Origin: Enterobacter chuandaensis
GTDB lineage: Bacteria > Pseudomonadota > Gammaproteobacteria > Enterobacterales > Enterobacteriaceae
Reading direction: 5' to 3'
Length of the DNA stretch: 64,000 bases
NCBI RefSeq assembly: GCF_003594915.1
Contig: NZ_QZCS01000020.1
Span: 1-64,000 of the forward strand
Shown in pieces: positions 53,221 through 63,218 of the stretch (within the stretch, counting starts at the first letter, position 1; each line of letters starts with the position of its first letter). The notes under the pieces were generated by a model that saw only the letters and a program-made list of their open reading frames with translations, did not search any database and was not told the DNA's origin. The translations under genes and the position numbers were made by a program.

Positions 53221-54467
53221 GCGCGTTTACGCCACAATAAAAATACGCCGCAGCAGGCAGCGAAATAAACGATATAGGTTGCCATGTAGGCCTGAGCCGC
53301 CCCCAGCGCACCGTGCGCGGGTATCAGCCAGTGTGAAAATGCCGTCAGTAACGCAAACTGGCTAATTTCTGCCAGGATATACAGCCGCAAAGAGGCTTTC
53401 GCAATCACCAGATAGCCGAAAACGTAAGCACCCACTTTTAGCACATCACCCACCAACTGCCAGGCAAAGAGATCGCGCATGGCAACAAACTTCGCCGAGA
53501 ACAGCAGCCAGATGGCGACATCGCGCAATAACCAGACGGTCAAACTGGCCGCCGCCACTGCGGGTAATACAAAACGCAGGGAGCGGGAAATTTCGCGGGT
53601 AATATCCTGCCTGGACGTCAGCCGGGATAAGGTTGGCAGCAAATAAACGCTGAAGGAAGCCGTAATAAACTGGAGGTAAGCATCCGAAATACTGCTTACG
53701 CCCTGCCAGATCCCCACCTCATCCCAGCTGTAATGCGCCGCCAGCAGGTTTCGCATCATCACGTAGGCCACCGGCAGCGTGACGGAGGTGATGAGCGCCA
53801 TCAGGGTAAATTTACCCAGCTGGCTGGCAAGCACCTTATCCCATTGCGGTTTCAGGTAGCTCAGAGGGATGACGCCCCGACGCATCAGCATGAACGCCGC
53901 AGGCACAACAACCAGCGCCGGGACCAGTGCCAGCCCCAGCAGTGCGCCCTCATAGCCGCCCAGGCGGTAGCAGAAGTAATAGGCAATCACGCCGATGACG
54001 CTGCCAAGGATTAAGGCAAGCGCGTTCCCGGCAGCATCGCGAAAACCCTTCATCAGCGCCAGCAGCAGATTGGCCCAGGCAATGCCCATCTGGACCAGCG
54101 CGACCAGACGCACCAGCCCCTGATAATGGGAATGCCCGAACAGCCCCTGGCTGATGGGGGCCGCCGCCAGCAGAAACACAATCGCCAGCAGGGTCGAAAA
54201 GCCCGTGACCATTGCCGACGCGGTGCCCACCACTCTGCGCAGCTGAGCCGCATCATCGTGATGCTGAGCCACGTATTTGGTCACGCCGTTGAAGATACCG
54301 GCACCGGCCAGAACGCCAAGGACGGTAACAAGCTGGCGAAAGTTGCCCGCCAGCCCGACGCCTGAAGGTCCGAATGAGACGGCCAGCAGCTTGACGACCA
54401 GCAGTCCGGCACCAATTTTTACAAGCGTGGACGCGGCGGTCCACACTGATGCTTTTGCCAGAGACAT
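53217..54467 (-). CDS. wzxE: ECA lipid III flippase WzxE
   Basis: MOP-superfamily polysaccharide flippase, 416 residues as in E. coli, with about twelve membrane segments. It begins [20 protein letters not shown] and includes the family region [19 protein letters not shown]. It flips lipid III across the inner membrane. It lies one base from the wecE stop. Confidence 0.95.
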   Translation of the reverse strand: MSLAKASVWTAASTLVKIGAGLLVVKLLAVSFGPSGVGLAGNFRQLVTVLGVLAGAGIFNGVTKYVAQHHDDAAQLRRVVGTASAMVTGFSTLLAIVFLLAAAPISQGLFGHSHYQGLVRLVALVQMGIAWANLLLALMKGFRDAAGNALALILGSVIGVIAYYFCYRLGGYEGALLGLALVPALVVVPAAFMLMRRGVIPLSYLKPQWDKVLASQLGKFTLMALITSVTLPVAYVMMRNLLAAHYSWDEVGIWQGVSSISDAYLQFITASFSVYLLPTLSRLTSRQDITREISRSLRFVLPAVAAASLTVWLLRDVAIWLLFSAKFVAMRDLFAWQLVGDVLKVGAYVFGYLVIAKASLRLYILAEISQFALLTAFSHWLIPAHGALGAAQAYMATYIVYFAACCGVFLLWRKRA

Positions 54468-54468
54468 A

Positions 54469-55599
54469 TCAGCCGAAATAGCTCAGAAGGGTATTGATCA
54501 CCGTACGCTGGTTAACTGGCGCGAGGTTGTAGAACAGTGGTAAGCGAAGCAAACGCTCACTTTCTTTCGTGGTGTAACGGTCTTCACCCGCGAACGTGCC
54601 AAACGCTTCGCCCGCCGGGCTGGAGTGCAGCGGAATATAGTGGAAGACCGCCATAATTTCGGCTTCTTTCAGCCAGGCAATAAGCTGGCTGCGATCGTCG
54701 TTATCGCGCAGCTTGATGTAAAACATGTGGGCATTGTGGACGCAACCAGCCGGAATCGTTGGCAGCTCAATGCGTCCGGCTTTTGCCAGCGGCTCAAGCG
54801 CATCGTAATAGGTTTGCCACAGGGACAGGCGCTGGAGATTAATTCGCTCCGCTGCTTCCAGCTGTGCCCACAGGTATGCCGCCTGCAGATCCGCCATCAG
54901 GTAGCTTGAGCCGATATCGCGCCAGGTGTATTTATCCACCTGACCGCGGAAGAACTGACTGCGGTTAGTACCTTTTTCGCGGATCACTTCCGCACGCTCC
55001 ACGAGCGCCCGGTCGTTGATCAGCGTCGCACCACCTTCGCCGCCCGCCGTGTAGTTTTTCGTTTCGTGGAAGCTAAAGCAGCCGATGTGGCCGATCGTGC
55101 CCAGCGCGCGTCCCTTGTAGGTGGACATCACGCCCTGCGCAGCATCTTCCACCACAAACAGGTTGTGCTTTTTGGCGATTGCCATGATGGTGTCCATTTC
55201 ACAGGCCACGCCCGCGTAGTGAACCGGCACAATCGCGCGCGTTTTGTCGGTGATCGCCGCTTCAATCAGCGTCTCATCAATGTTCATGGTATCCGGGCGG
55301 ATATCCACAAAGACGATTTTTGCCCCGCGCAGGACAAACGCGTTCGCGGTAGAGACGAAGGTATAGCTCGGCATGATTACTTCATCACCGGGCTGGATAT
55401 CCAGCAACAGGGCCGCCATTTCCAGCGATGCCGTGCATGACGGGGTCAGCAGCACTTTAGCGCTGCGAAAACGCTGCTCCATCCACTGCTGACAGCGGCG
55501 GGTAAAACCGCCGTCACCGCAAAGTTTGCCGCTGCCCATGGCAGACTGCATATAGTCGAGTTCGGTTCCGACAACGGGTGGTGCATTAAATGGAATCAT
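54469..55599 (-). CDS. wecE: dTDP-4-amino-4,6-dideoxygalactose transaminase WecE
   Basis: PLP-dependent sugar aminotransferase of the DegT/DnrJ/EryC1 family that makes dTDP-Fuc4N from dTDP-4-keto-6-deoxyglucose. The 376 residues equal E. coli. The PLP lysine is Lys181 in SFHETKNYTAGGEGG, with VVEDAAQG upstream. The ATG at 55599 gives MIPFNAPPVVGTE. Its substrate is normally made by RffG and RffH, which are not encoded in this operon copy. Confidence 0.96.
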   Translation of the reverse strand: MIPFNAPPVVGTELDYMQSAMGSGKLCGDGGFTRRCQQWMEQRFRSAKVLLTPSCTASLEMAALLLDIQPGDEVIMPSYTFVSTANAFVLRGAKIVFVDIRPDTMNIDETLIEAAITDKTRAIVPVHYAGVACEMDTIMAIAKKHNLFVVEDAAQGVMSTYKGRALGTIGHIGCFSFHETKNYTAGGEGGATLINDRALVERAEVIREKGTNRSQFFRGQVDKYTWRDIGSSYLMADLQAAYLWAQLEAAERINLQRLSLWQTYYDALEPLAKAGRIELPTIPAGCVHNAHMFYIKLRDNDDRSQLIAWLKEAEIMAVFHYIPLHSSPAGEAFGTFAGEDRYTTKESERLLRLPLFYNLAPVNQRTVINTLLSYFG

Positions 55600-55603
55600 C
55601 TTG

Positions 55604-56293
55604 TCACCTGTATAACCAGTAGGCGGTGGCGTCGATGTTGGCACCACTCGCAATATAACGTTTAAGCGCGGCGGTGTTGCCCACCTGGGTCGCCACACGC
55701 AGCGTCTCAACCTGCTGCTGCTGCGCCCAGTGCAGCGCCGCCTGCATGAGTTTCTCACCCATGCCGCGCCCGGCTAATAAGCCAATACGCGCCTCGCGCT
55801 CGTTGAGCTTGCGCAGGGAGACAAATCCCTGGATCTGACCGTTCGCGGCACGAAAAATCAGACAGACGTGGTCAAAAGTGCCTTTAACCGCATTCTCTAT
55901 CCACTGGGCATAGAAACGTCCGCTATCGTCAGGCGCATACCAGGGCGTGCGAAAGCGGCTCTGCGCAAACGCCCGGGCCGCCATCTGACGCAGCACAGGA
56001 ATATCCTGTTCCGTTGCAATTTCCGCGCCGGACGCATCGTGCCGGGTGAGGGTGATGGTGATGGTGATGGAAAGGTCTACCTCACCTTCGACCAGCTGAA
56101 AACCCTGCTGCTGGAGCGCATCAAGCAGGTCAGCACGCTCCGCCGGGATCTTAGCCTGCACGCGCTGCCAGGCGCTGAGATCTGCTTCCTGCAGGGCAGG
56201 CGCATTCTCGCGCCAGCGGACTATCGCCGAAGGGCGGGCAAAAAATGTGCTTTCCCACTCAAGGGACTCAAGCACGCCGTGGAGTTCACTCAA
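55604..56293 (-). CDS. wecD: dTDP-fucosamine acetyltransferase WecD
   Basis: GNAT-family enzyme that N-acetylates dTDP-Fuc4N using acetyl-CoA. The 229 residues compare with 224 in E. coli. The acetyl-CoA loop is [15 protein letters not shown] (about 172-186) and the conserved tail is [25 protein letters not shown]-type. The extra length sits in a Ile-Thr repeat (SITITITLT) encoded by a hexanucleotide repeat. Its ATG overlaps the wecC stop by four bases, where rffG and rffH would normally intervene. Confidence 0.93.
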   Translation of the reverse strand: MSELHGVLESLEWESTFFARPSAIVRWRENAPALQEADLSAWQRVQAKIPAERADLLDALQQQGFQLVEGEVDLSITITITLTRHDASGAEIATEQDIPVLRQMAARAFAQSRFRTPWYAPDDSGRFYAQWIENAVKGTFDHVCLIFRAANGQIQGFVSLRKLNEREARIGLLAGRGMGEKLMQAALHWAQQQQVETLRVATQVGNTAALKRYIASGANIDATAYWLYR

Positions 56294-57552
56294 CGCCAGA
56301 CACCTTTTGTATCAACCACATACTGCTGACGCACGATATCACCGGACGTTGCTTTAAACTCTTTATGATCCACCAGCAGTACCAGCACGTCCGCTGTCGC
56401 CAGCGCGTCATCCAGCGCCGTCAGCGTACAGTGCCCCGCCAGTTTTGCCGGTAATTCATGGATATTCGGCTCAACCACCAGCGTTTCGCCCTTGTGCCAT
56501 TCAGCAATCATTTCAGCAATTTCCATCGCCGGGCTTTCGCGCAGATCGTCAATGTTGGGTTTAAATGCCAGACCAAAGCAGGCAATTTTCAGCTCGCTGG
56601 CGCGCTTGCCGCTCTCTGCCAGACAATCCGCTACCGTCGCTTTAACCTGATTGAGCACCCAGTGAGGCTTGCTGTCGTTCACTTCACGTGCGGTGCGAAT
56701 CAGATGCGCCTGCGCCGGGTTCTGCGCCACGATAAACCACGGGTCCACGGCAATACAGTGGCCGCCCACGCCCGGGCCTGGCTGGAGAATGTTGACGCGC
56801 GGATGGCGATTCGCCAGGCGGATTAACTCCCAGACGTTAATGCCCTGGTCGGCACAGATCAGCGACAGTTCGTTAGCAAAGGCGATGTTAACGTCACGGA
56901 AGCTGTTTTCCGTCAGCTTGCACATCTCGGCGGTGCGTGAGTTGGTCACCACGCATTCGCCTTCCAGGAAAATCTTGTACAGCGCGCTGGCGCGTTCAGA
57001 ACAGACCGGCGTCATGCCGCCAATCACCCGGTCGTTTTTAATCAGTTCGACCATCACCTGCCCCGGCAGCACGCGCTCCGGGCAGTAGGCGATGTTGATA
57101 TCCGCCTGCTCACCGGCCTGCTGTGGGAAGCGTAAATCAGGACGCGCGTCGGCAAGCCACTGCGCCATCTGCTCGGTAGCGCCGACGGGAGAAGTCGACT
57201 CCAGAATCACCAGCGCCCCTTTCTTCAGCACAGGAGCAATGGATTTTGCCGCCGCCTCGACGTAGACCATATCGGGCTCGTGGTCGCCTTTAAAGGGCGT
57301 TGGAACGGCAATCAGATACGCATCCGCTTCCACCGGCGTCATGCTGGCGCGCAGGAAGCCGCCATCAACCGCCTCTTTCACCACGCGGTCAAGATCGGGC
57401 TCCACAATATGAATTTCGCCACGATTAATGGTTTCTACCGCCCGTGCGTTGATATCCACACCGACAACCTGTTTTTGACGAGAGGCAAACGCAGCCGCAG
57501 TAGGCAGGCCAATGTAGCCAAGACCAATGACAGAGATGGTAGTAAAACTCAT
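56290..57552 (-). CDS. wecC: UDP-ManNAc dehydrogenase WecC
   Basis: Oxidises UDP-ManNAc twice, with NAD, to UDP-ManNAcA. The 420 residues equal E. coli. The NAD loop is [16 protein letters not shown] (about 10-25) and the catalytic Cys lies in [13 protein letters not shown] near 260. [18 protein letters not shown] marks the C-terminal domain. It overlaps wecB by four bases. Confidence 0.96.
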   Translation of the reverse strand: MSFTTISVIGLGYIGLPTAAAFASRQKQVVGVDINARAVETINRGEIHIVEPDLDRVVKEAVDGGFLRASMTPVEADAYLIAVPTPFKGDHEPDMVYVEAAAKSIAPVLKKGALVILESTSPVGATEQMAQWLADARPDLRFPQQAGEQADINIAYCPERVLPGQVMVELIKNDRVIGGMTPVCSERASALYKIFLEGECVVTNSRTAEMCKLTENSFRDVNIAFANELSLICADQGINVWELIRLANRHPRVNILQPGPGVGGHCIAVDPWFIVAQNPAQAHLIRTAREVNDSKPHWVLNQVKATVADCLAESGKRASELKIACFGLAFKPNIDDLRESPAMEIAEMIAEWHKGETLVVEPNIHELPAKLAGHCTLTALDDALATADVLVLLVDHKEFKATSGDIVRQQYVVDTKGVWR

Positions 57553-58679
57553 AGCGATACCCGATTGTGTTTAAGTGCATGCAAAATACGGCCACAAGCC
57601 TGCCCGTCGCCATAAGGATTGTGGGCTCGGCTCATCGCCTGATACGCTTCATCGTCTTGCAAAAGGCGCGTGACCTCTTCGACGATGAGCTGCGCGTTGG
57701 TGCCGACCAGACGCACCGTCCCCGCTTTAACCGCTTCCGGGCGTTCAGTGGTTTCGCGCATCACCAGCACCGGCTTGCCGAGCGAGGGGGCTTCTTCCTG
57801 AATACCGCCGGAATCGGTGAGGATCAGCCAGGCGTGGTTCATCAACCAGACAAACGGCATGTAGTCCTGCGGTTCGATCAGCAGAACGTTTTCGACGTGG
57901 CCCAGAATACGGTTGACCGGCTCGCTGACGTTAGGGTTAAGGTGTACCGGGTAGACAATTTGCACATCGTCGTTTTGCGCGGCGATTTCAGCCAGCGCGT
58001 GGCAGATTTGCTCAAAGCCCCGGCCAAAGCTTTCGCGACGGTGGCCAGTCACCAGAATGGTTTTTTTGCCGTTATTGAGGAATGGATAGCGGGCGGCAAG
58101 TTGTTCCTGCAGATCGCTGTTTTCCAGTACGCGATCGCGTACCCAAATTAACGCGTCAATGACCGTATTGCCGGTCACAAAGATTTTGTTATCGGCGATA
58201 TTTTCGCGCAGCAGGTTCTGACGAGAGTTTTCCGTTGGCGCAAAGTGGTACATCGCCAGATGGCCCGTTAACGTGCGGTTGGCCTCTTCCGGCCAGGGAG
58301 AATAAAGATTGCCGGTGCGCAGACCCGCCTCAACGTGGCCGACGGGAATACGCTGGTAAAACGCGGCCAGGCTTGTTGCCATCGTTGTCGTGGTATCACC
58401 ATGTACCAGGACAACGTCAGGCTTGAATGATTCCAGGATCGGCTTGAGATCCTGCAGTATGCGACAGGTTATTTCCGTCAATCCCTGTCCCGGCTTCATA
58501 ATATTGAGATCGTAATCCGGGACGATGGAAAAGAGGGTTAAGACCTGATCGAGCATCTCACGGTGCTGAGCCGTGACGCAGACCTTCGCTTCAATATCAG
58601 GATCGCTGGCCAGCGCATGAACCAGAGGCGCCATCTTAATGGCCTCCGGCCTGGTGCCAAATACGGTAAGTACTTTCAC
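57549..58679 (-). CDS. wecB: UDP-GlcNAc 2-epimerase WecB
   Basis: Non-hydrolysing epimerase giving UDP-ManNAc for ECA. The 376 residues equal E. coli. The family blocks [14 protein letters not shown] (residues 7-20), [18 protein letters not shown] (Asp95), [28 protein letters not shown] (His213) and [11 protein letters not shown] are all present. It lies 56 bases after wzzE, with a hairpin between. Confidence 0.97.
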   Translation of the reverse strand: MKVLTVFGTRPEAIKMAPLVHALASDPDIEAKVCVTAQHREMLDQVLTLFSIVPDYDLNIMKPGQGLTEITCRILQDLKPILESFKPDVVLVHGDTTTTMATSLAAFYQRIPVGHVEAGLRTGNLYSPWPEEANRTLTGHLAMYHFAPTENSRQNLLRENIADNKIFVTGNTVIDALIWVRDRVLENSDLQEQLAARYPFLNNGKKTILVTGHRRESFGRGFEQICHALAEIAAQNDDVQIVYPVHLNPNVSEPVNRILGHVENVLLIEPQDYMPFVWLMNHAWLILTDSGGIQEEAPSLGKPVLVMRETTERPEAVKAGTVRLVGTNAQLIVEEVTRLLQDDEAYQAMSRAHNPYGDGQACGRILHALKHNRVSL

Positions 58680-58700
58680 ATCGATTCTCTTCGATTAGAC

Positions 58701-58722
58701 AATGAAGGCCGCAGCCTTCATT
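58701..58722. repeat. Hairpin between wzzE and wecB
   Basis: A perfect nine-bp inverted repeat AATGAAGGC/GCCTTCATT with a four-base loop lies in the 56-base wzzE-wecB gap. No T-run follows on the minus strand, so it is not a standard terminator. It may mark an RNA processing or attenuation point. Confidence 0.55.
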
Positions 58723-58735
58723 GTAAACGGCGTTC

Positions 58736-59782
58736 TTAGTTTGTACGACGACGCGTTAACGCCACGCCAGCACCAACGAGTGCGCCCACAATCCCCCACA
58801 TGATCATCAGGAATGCGCGGCGCGGACTGTCGCGTTTTACAGGTTCTTCAGGTGTTCTCAAATAACGATAGGTCTGAAAACGCGGGTCCAGGGATGGGCC
58901 GACATTAAGCGTATTAAGCATCGCGCGGTTTTGATCGTAGTCGAGGTCAAAATCAGGCCCAACGGCCTGCAGGTTTTCCAGACGCGCCTGCAGCATAGGG
59001 CGACCAAGAAGGAACATTTCCGAATCAGGCAGTTCGTCAGCCGGGACATCCGTCTCGGTACGGGAAATATTGTGCTGTTCCGCAATTTTCAGCGCCTGCT
59101 GGATGTTATGGACGCGGCGCGCAAAAATGGCGTTTGCCACCTCTTCCTGACGTTTGACCTGCGCCTTCATCTGGATAGTGCGGGCTGCCCAGGCACCTTT
59201 AAGCTCTTCATTCAGATGGCTTGCGGCACGCTGGCTGGCAAACGCAACGTACTGGCGCAACAGGTTGTTGGCGTCCGGCGCGGTTTCCGCAATCAGCTTG
59301 ACGCTGTCATTGACGTTACGCAGCGCATCGCCCGGCATGAACTGAATGTTGTTAATCAGATCGTCCAGCAGCGCAGCATCGGCTTTGGTGTTATCAACCC
59401 GACGCTGTTTGTAGTAATCCGTCTGGGACCAGAAATCGCGGCGTGTATCCCACGAGGCCAGCTGCATCACAAACTCTTTGTAGGCCTCATCCATAACGGA
59501 AGCCTGGTCCGGGGTGGCAAGGTTGGCTTTAATATCCAGGTTTCGCAGGAATTGCTGCTGGGAGTAGTACCCTCCGAGCATATTAACCGTTGGTCTGTCC
59601 GTAATTGCCGTGGCGCTCCACTCTTGTTTTGCAAAGAACGTGTAGGCCAGCGCCAGCAGTGCAAACCCCAGCGCGATCCCCGCTATCCAAAGTTTGCCTG
59701 CCCATAACACGCGAAACAAACCCCGAATGTCCAGTTCATTCTCTATTACCACTGATTTCGCTCCCGCCAACGGTTGAGTCAT
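58736..59782 (-). CDS. wzzE: ECA chain-length regulator WzzE
   Basis: Polysaccharide co-polymerase of the Wzz family that sets ECA chain length. With the second ATG it has 348 residues, the E. coli length. An N-terminal helix (LWIAGIALGFALLALAYTFF, about 31-50) and a C-terminal helix (FLMIMWGIVGALVGAGVAL) flank a periplasmic coiled-coil domain. The Pro-rich EEPVKRDSPRRA precedes the second helix. Confidence 0.95.
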   Translation of the reverse strand: MTQPLAGAKSVVIENELDIRGLFRVLWAGKLWIAGIALGFALLALAYTFFAKQEWSATAITDRPTVNMLGGYYSQQQFLRNLDIKANLATPDQASVMDEAYKEFVMQLASWDTRRDFWSQTDYYKQRRVDNTKADAALLDDLINNIQFMPGDALRNVNDSVKLIAETAPDANNLLRQYVAFASQRAASHLNEELKGAWAARTIQMKAQVKRQEEVANAIFARRVHNIQQALKIAEQHNISRTETDVPADELPDSEMFLLGRPMLQARLENLQAVGPDFDLDYDQNRAMLNTLNVGPSLDPRFQTYRYLRTPEEPVKRDSPRRAFLMIMWGIVGALVGAGVALTRRRTN

Positions 59783-59798
59783 CATAGTCCCGGTTTTA

Positions 59799-60899
59799 TT
59801 AAGTTAATGTTGTGTTTTTGCCACTGTTACGTCGCATCCTGCGCTTAATACGTTTTATGAATCGCGCCACTTTCCATGCGCGCTTAATGCAGTAGCCGTA
59901 GAGAGAAAATGCTAGCAAGAACAATACCAACATGGCCCACTCAGGCACAAAGTGCGTATATTCCGCCGTCACGCCAATACCCGCTAGAATAGCAGCCGCC
60001 AGCGTAATAAGCACAAATGCCTGTCGGGAAGTGAATCCGGCTCGCATGATCAAATGATGAATATGCTGACGGTCAGCAGAGAATGGACTCATCCCTTTAC
60101 GCAGGCGGCGATACATAATCGCAACCATATCCATTAAGGGGATGGCGATAATCCATAATGCCGTTACCGGACTGATGGGATGTACATCGCCCTGAGTGGT
60201 TTCAAGCAGGATCCAAATGATAGTAAAGCCGATAAGCGTGCTACCCGCATCGCCCATGAAGACTTTATAACGTCGGCCCAATGCGCCGAGATTTAACAGG
60301 ATATAAGGCAGGATGGCCGCAATCATGGCGAAACACCACATGGCGAGGCTATATTGCCCATCGAACCATAAAATAAAACCAATGGCGGCAAATGAGACGC
60401 AGGATAGGCCTCCCAGCAAACCATCAATACCGTCAACCATGTTGAAGGCGTTAATCGCCACCCACACGGCAAACAGCGTCAGGAAATAGCCGAACGGGCC
60501 GAGCTCCATCTCCCAGGAACCAAAAATGTAGCCCAGGCTACTCAAATGCAGTTTTGCAAACACCATCATTGCAATAGCGACAGCGGCCTGAACAAAGGCG
60601 CGAATTTTGACGCTAATGTCGTATCTATCGTCAAGCGCGCCGATCACGACAAGAACCGCGGCGCAAGAGAGATACAGCCTGGCATGCGGAATATAGTAAT
60701 CCGCGATAGCAAACGTGAAGCAGATGCCTGCGAAAACAGAGATCCCCCCAACCAAAGGGATCATGCCTTGATGACGCTTACGGAAATTAGGTTTATCCAC
60801 TAAGCCCAGATATTTCGCCACCTTACGTGCCAGAAACAAAAAGCAGGTGGTAAATAAGAAAATACTGGTTAGTTCAGTAAACGTATCAAGTAGGTTCAC
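59799..60899 (-). CDS. wecA: UDP-GlcNAc:undecaprenyl-phosphate GlcNAc-1-P transferase WecA
   Basis: Starts ECA and many O-antigen chains by making GlcNAc-PP-undecaprenol. The product has 366 residues. The polyprenyl-phosphate transferase motifs IGALDDRYDISVKI, INAFNMVDGIDGLLGGLS, FMGDAGSTLIGF and the His-rich RQHIHHLIMRAG are intact among eleven helices. The GTG at 60899 gives the family start and follows GAGAAC. The ATG at 60917 is the alternative. It begins the wec operon 241 bases after rho. Confidence 0.95.
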   Translation of the reverse strand: MNLLDTFTELTSIFLFTTCFLFLARKVAKYLGLVDKPNFRKRHQGMIPLVGGISVFAGICFTFAIADYYIPHARLYLSCAAVLVVIGALDDRYDISVKIRAFVQAAVAIAMMVFAKLHLSSLGYIFGSWEMELGPFGYFLTLFAVWVAINAFNMVDGIDGLLGGLSCVSFAAIGFILWFDGQYSLAMWCFAMIAAILPYILLNLGALGRRYKVFMGDAGSTLIGFTIIWILLETTQGDVHPISPVTALWIIAIPLMDMVAIMYRRLRKGMSPFSADRQHIHHLIMRAGFTSRQAFVLITLAAAILAGIGVTAEYTHFVPEWAMLVLFLLAFSLYGYCIKRAWKVARFIKRIKRRMRRNSGKNTTLT

Positions 60900-61090
60900 A
60901 ATGGATGTTCTCAACAAATGTTAGTCAAGGAAGTATAACCATCAAGGCGCTGAGCCTGAAGTTATAAAGCAAACCTCTTACAGTTCCATTTGTTTATTAT
61001 TCAAGCTATTAATGTTTTTACTGTGCGAATTATCTTATTGTCGCACTGACCGGTCAAAATTGGGAGTAGGCGGTACTAGCGTATAGCCCA

Positions 61091-61122
61091 TAAAAGAAAA
61101 ACGCCACGTAAAAACGTGGCGT
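61091..61122 (-). terminator. Rho-independent-type hairpin after rho
   Basis: A nine-bp stem ACGCCACGT/ACGTGGCGT with a four-base loop is followed on the minus strand by TTTTCTTTTA, 18 bases after the rho stop. It should separate rho from the wec operon. The rest of the 60900-61140 gap probably holds the wecA promoter, but I could not fix a single convincing one. Confidence 0.88.
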
Positions 61123-61140
61123 TCGCTGGCTTTATTTGCG

Positions 61141-62400
61141 TTACGAGCGCTTCATCATGTCGAAGAAGTCGTCGTTGGTTTTGGTCATCGCCAGTTTGTT
61201 AATGAGGAACTCCATCGCGTCAATTTCACCCATTGGATGGATGATTTTGCGCAGGATCCACATTTTCTGCAGCTCTTCCTGTGTGGTAAGCAGCTCTTCT
61301 TTACGGGTACCGGAACGGTTGTAATCGATAGCCGGGAAGACGCGTTTTTCTGCGATCTTACGAGAGAGGTGCAGTTCCATGTTACCTGTACCTTTAAATT
61401 CTTCGTAAATCACTTCGTCCATTTTAGAACCAGTATCGATCAGCGCCGTTGCGATGATGGTCAGGCTGCCGCCCTCTTCCACGTTACGTGCAGCACCGAA
61501 GAAGCGTTTTGGACGGTGCAGGGCGTTAGCATCCACACCACCGGTCAGCACTTTACCGGACGCCGGCACCACGGTGTTGTAGGCACGCGCCAGACGGGTG
61601 ATGGAGTCAAGCAGGATGATCACGTCTTTCTTGTGCTCAACCAGGCGTTTCGCCTTCTCGATAACCATTTCCGCAACCTGAACGTGGCGAGATGCTGGCT
61701 CGTCGAAGGTTGAAGCAACCACTTCACCTTTAACCAGACGCTGCATCTCGGTGACTTCTTCCGGACGTTCGTCAATCAGCAGCACCATCAGCACGCAGTC
61801 TGGGTGGTTGTAGGCGATGCTCTGCGCAATGTTCTGCAGCAGCATGGTTTTACCCGCTTTCGGCGGTGCCACAATCAGACCACGCTGGCCGCGACCGATT
61901 GGCGATGCCAGATCCAGAACACGTGCGGTTAAGTCTTCAGTAGAACCGTTACCACGCTCCATGCGCAGGCGGGAGTTCGCGTGCAGCGGCGTTAAGTTCT
62001 CAAAGAGGATCTTGTTACGCGAGTTTTCTGGCTTGTCGAAGTTAACTTCATTGACTTTCAACAGCGCAAAGTAGCGTTCACCCTCTTTAGGAGGACGAAT
62101 CTTACCTGAAATGGTGTCACCAGTGCGGAGGTTGAAACGGCGGATTTGGCTAGGGGATACGTAGATGTCGTCAGGGCCGGCGAGGTAGGAGCTGTCTGCA
62201 GAGCGGAGGAAACCAAATCCGTCTTGCAATATCTCCAGCACACCGTCGCCAAAGATATCTTCGCCACTCTTAGCGTGCTGCTTCAGGATGGCGAAAATGA
62301 TGTCCTGCTTGCGCATACGAGCCTGGTTTTCCAGCCCCATATTTTCGCCGAGAGTGATCAGCTCAGAAACCGGCGTATTCTTTAATTCGGTAAGATTCAT
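61141..62400 (-). CDS. rho: Transcription termination factor Rho
   Basis: Hexameric RNA-dependent ATPase that ends transcription. The 419 residues equal E. coli. The primary RNA-binding fold carries [18 protein letters not shown] (about 62-79). Walker A is [13 protein letters not shown] (about 176-188) and Walker B is [17 protein letters not shown]. The Q-loop/R-loop region [18 protein letters not shown] follows. The ATG at 62400 gives [10 protein letters not shown]. It is preceded by the rhoL leader. Confidence 0.98.
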   Translation of the reverse strand: MNLTELKNTPVSELITLGENMGLENQARMRKQDIIFAILKQHAKSGEDIFGDGVLEILQDGFGFLRSADSSYLAGPDDIYVSPSQIRRFNLRTGDTISGKIRPPKEGERYFALLKVNEVNFDKPENSRNKILFENLTPLHANSRLRMERGNGSTEDLTARVLDLASPIGRGQRGLIVAPPKAGKTMLLQNIAQSIAYNHPDCVLMVLLIDERPEEVTEMQRLVKGEVVASTFDEPASRHVQVAEMVIEKAKRLVEHKKDVIILLDSITRLARAYNTVVPASGKVLTGGVDANALHRPKRFFGAARNVEEGGSLTIIATALIDTGSKMDEVIYEEFKGTGNMELHLSRKIAEKRVFPAIDYNRSGTRKEELLTTQEELQKMWILRKIIHPMGEIDAMEFLINKLAMTKTNDDFFDMMKRS

Positions 62401-62488
62401 AATGGTGTGGGTTCTTAAACTCGGGGTGATTCTCGAACTTAATGTTGTGAATGGTATGGCAGGATCATCCATGCCTGTTTAGCGGCCA

Positions 62489-62590
62489 TCACCTCATGTC
62501 TGTTCGCTGTCTGGTCACAGGGAAAGAACGCAGAACTGAAACGACAAGACGGATTGAGTGACAAGCCCGGAATTTAGCCACTTCACGCAT
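62489..62590 (-). CDS. rhoL: rho leader peptide RhoL
   Basis: A 33-codon frame that starts with ATG at 62590 (MREVAKFRACHSIR...) and ends ...FPVTRQRTDMR. E. coli rhoL is also 33 residues and ends with VTRQRKDMSR, so the C-terminus is conserved while the first two thirds differ. It lies 88 bases upstream of rho, in the leader involved in Rho autoregulation. Whether the peptide itself matters is unproven. Confidence 0.75.
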   Translation of the reverse strand: MREVAKFRACHSIRLVVSVLRSFPVTRQRTDMR

Positions 62591-62744
62591 TGTTCATGTC
62601 AACAACGGGAAGTATCGGGTAAAACAAGATTCAAACAACAGATATGTTTAAAACGAAGTCATAGCTAACTTAGCACGACTTCAGCCGGGCGTCCAGAGTT
62701 CCACATCATTTAGCCAGGGGCTCTGGACGCACAGCGGAGAAACC
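62591..62744. other. trxA-rhoL intergenic region with inverted repeats
   Basis: This region should hold the rho promoter and the end of trxA transcription. It contains a ten-bp inverted repeat GCGTCCAGAG/CTCTGGACGC (62689-62698 and 62721-62730) with a 22-base loop, and a shorter GAAGTC/GACTTC pair. No T-tract follows the long stem on the minus strand. No gene other than rhoL is supportable between trxA and rho. Confidence 0.5.
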
Positions 62745-63074
62745 TTACGCCAGGTTAGCGTCCAGGAACTCTTTCAGCTGACCTTTGGACAGCGCGCCCA
62801 CTTTGGTCGCAGCCACTTCGCCGTTTTTGAACAGCAGAAGGGTTGGGATGCCACGGATACCGTATTTTGGCGCGGTGCCCGGGTTCTGGTCGATGTTCAG
62901 CTTGGCAACCGTCAGTTTGCCCTGATATTCGTCAGCGATCTCATCCAGAATCGGGGCGATCATTTTGCAAGGACCACACCATTCAGCCCAGAAATCGACG
63001 AGGATCAGCCCGTCAGCCTTAAGTACGTCCGTGTCAAAACTGTCGTCAGTCAGGTGAATAATTTTATCGCTCAT
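62745..63074 (-). CDS. trxA: Thioredoxin 1
   Basis: Cytoplasmic disulfide reductase, 109 residues as in E. coli. The active site WCGPC has Cys33 and Cys36, preceded by VDFWAE. The cis-proline loop is [15 protein letters not shown]. The ATG at 63074 gives [14 protein letters not shown]; an in-frame ATG further upstream is rejected. It is divergent from rhlB. Confidence 0.98.
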   Translation of the reverse strand: MSDKIIHLTDDSFDTDVLKADGLILVDFWAEWCGPCKMIAPILDEIADEYQGKLTVAKLNIDQNPGTAPKYGIRGIPTLLLFKNGEVAATKVGALSKGQLKEFLDANLA

Positions 63075-63218
63075 ATATAACTCCACAGGAATAAGCCTGG
63101 TACGTTGGTTTTGTCTCCACCAACGACGTGTTGATGTCGCATTAACCAACTAAAGGTTGACTTTATTTCACCGGATACGCTTTCGTAAAGCAATAGTAAG
63201 CTGATATTCTACCACACT

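Noticed and set aside
58701-58722. wzzE-wecB hairpin as an intrinsic terminator
   Set aside because: There is no U-rich run after the stem, and the wec genes on both sides are parts of one pathway that is normally cotranscribed.
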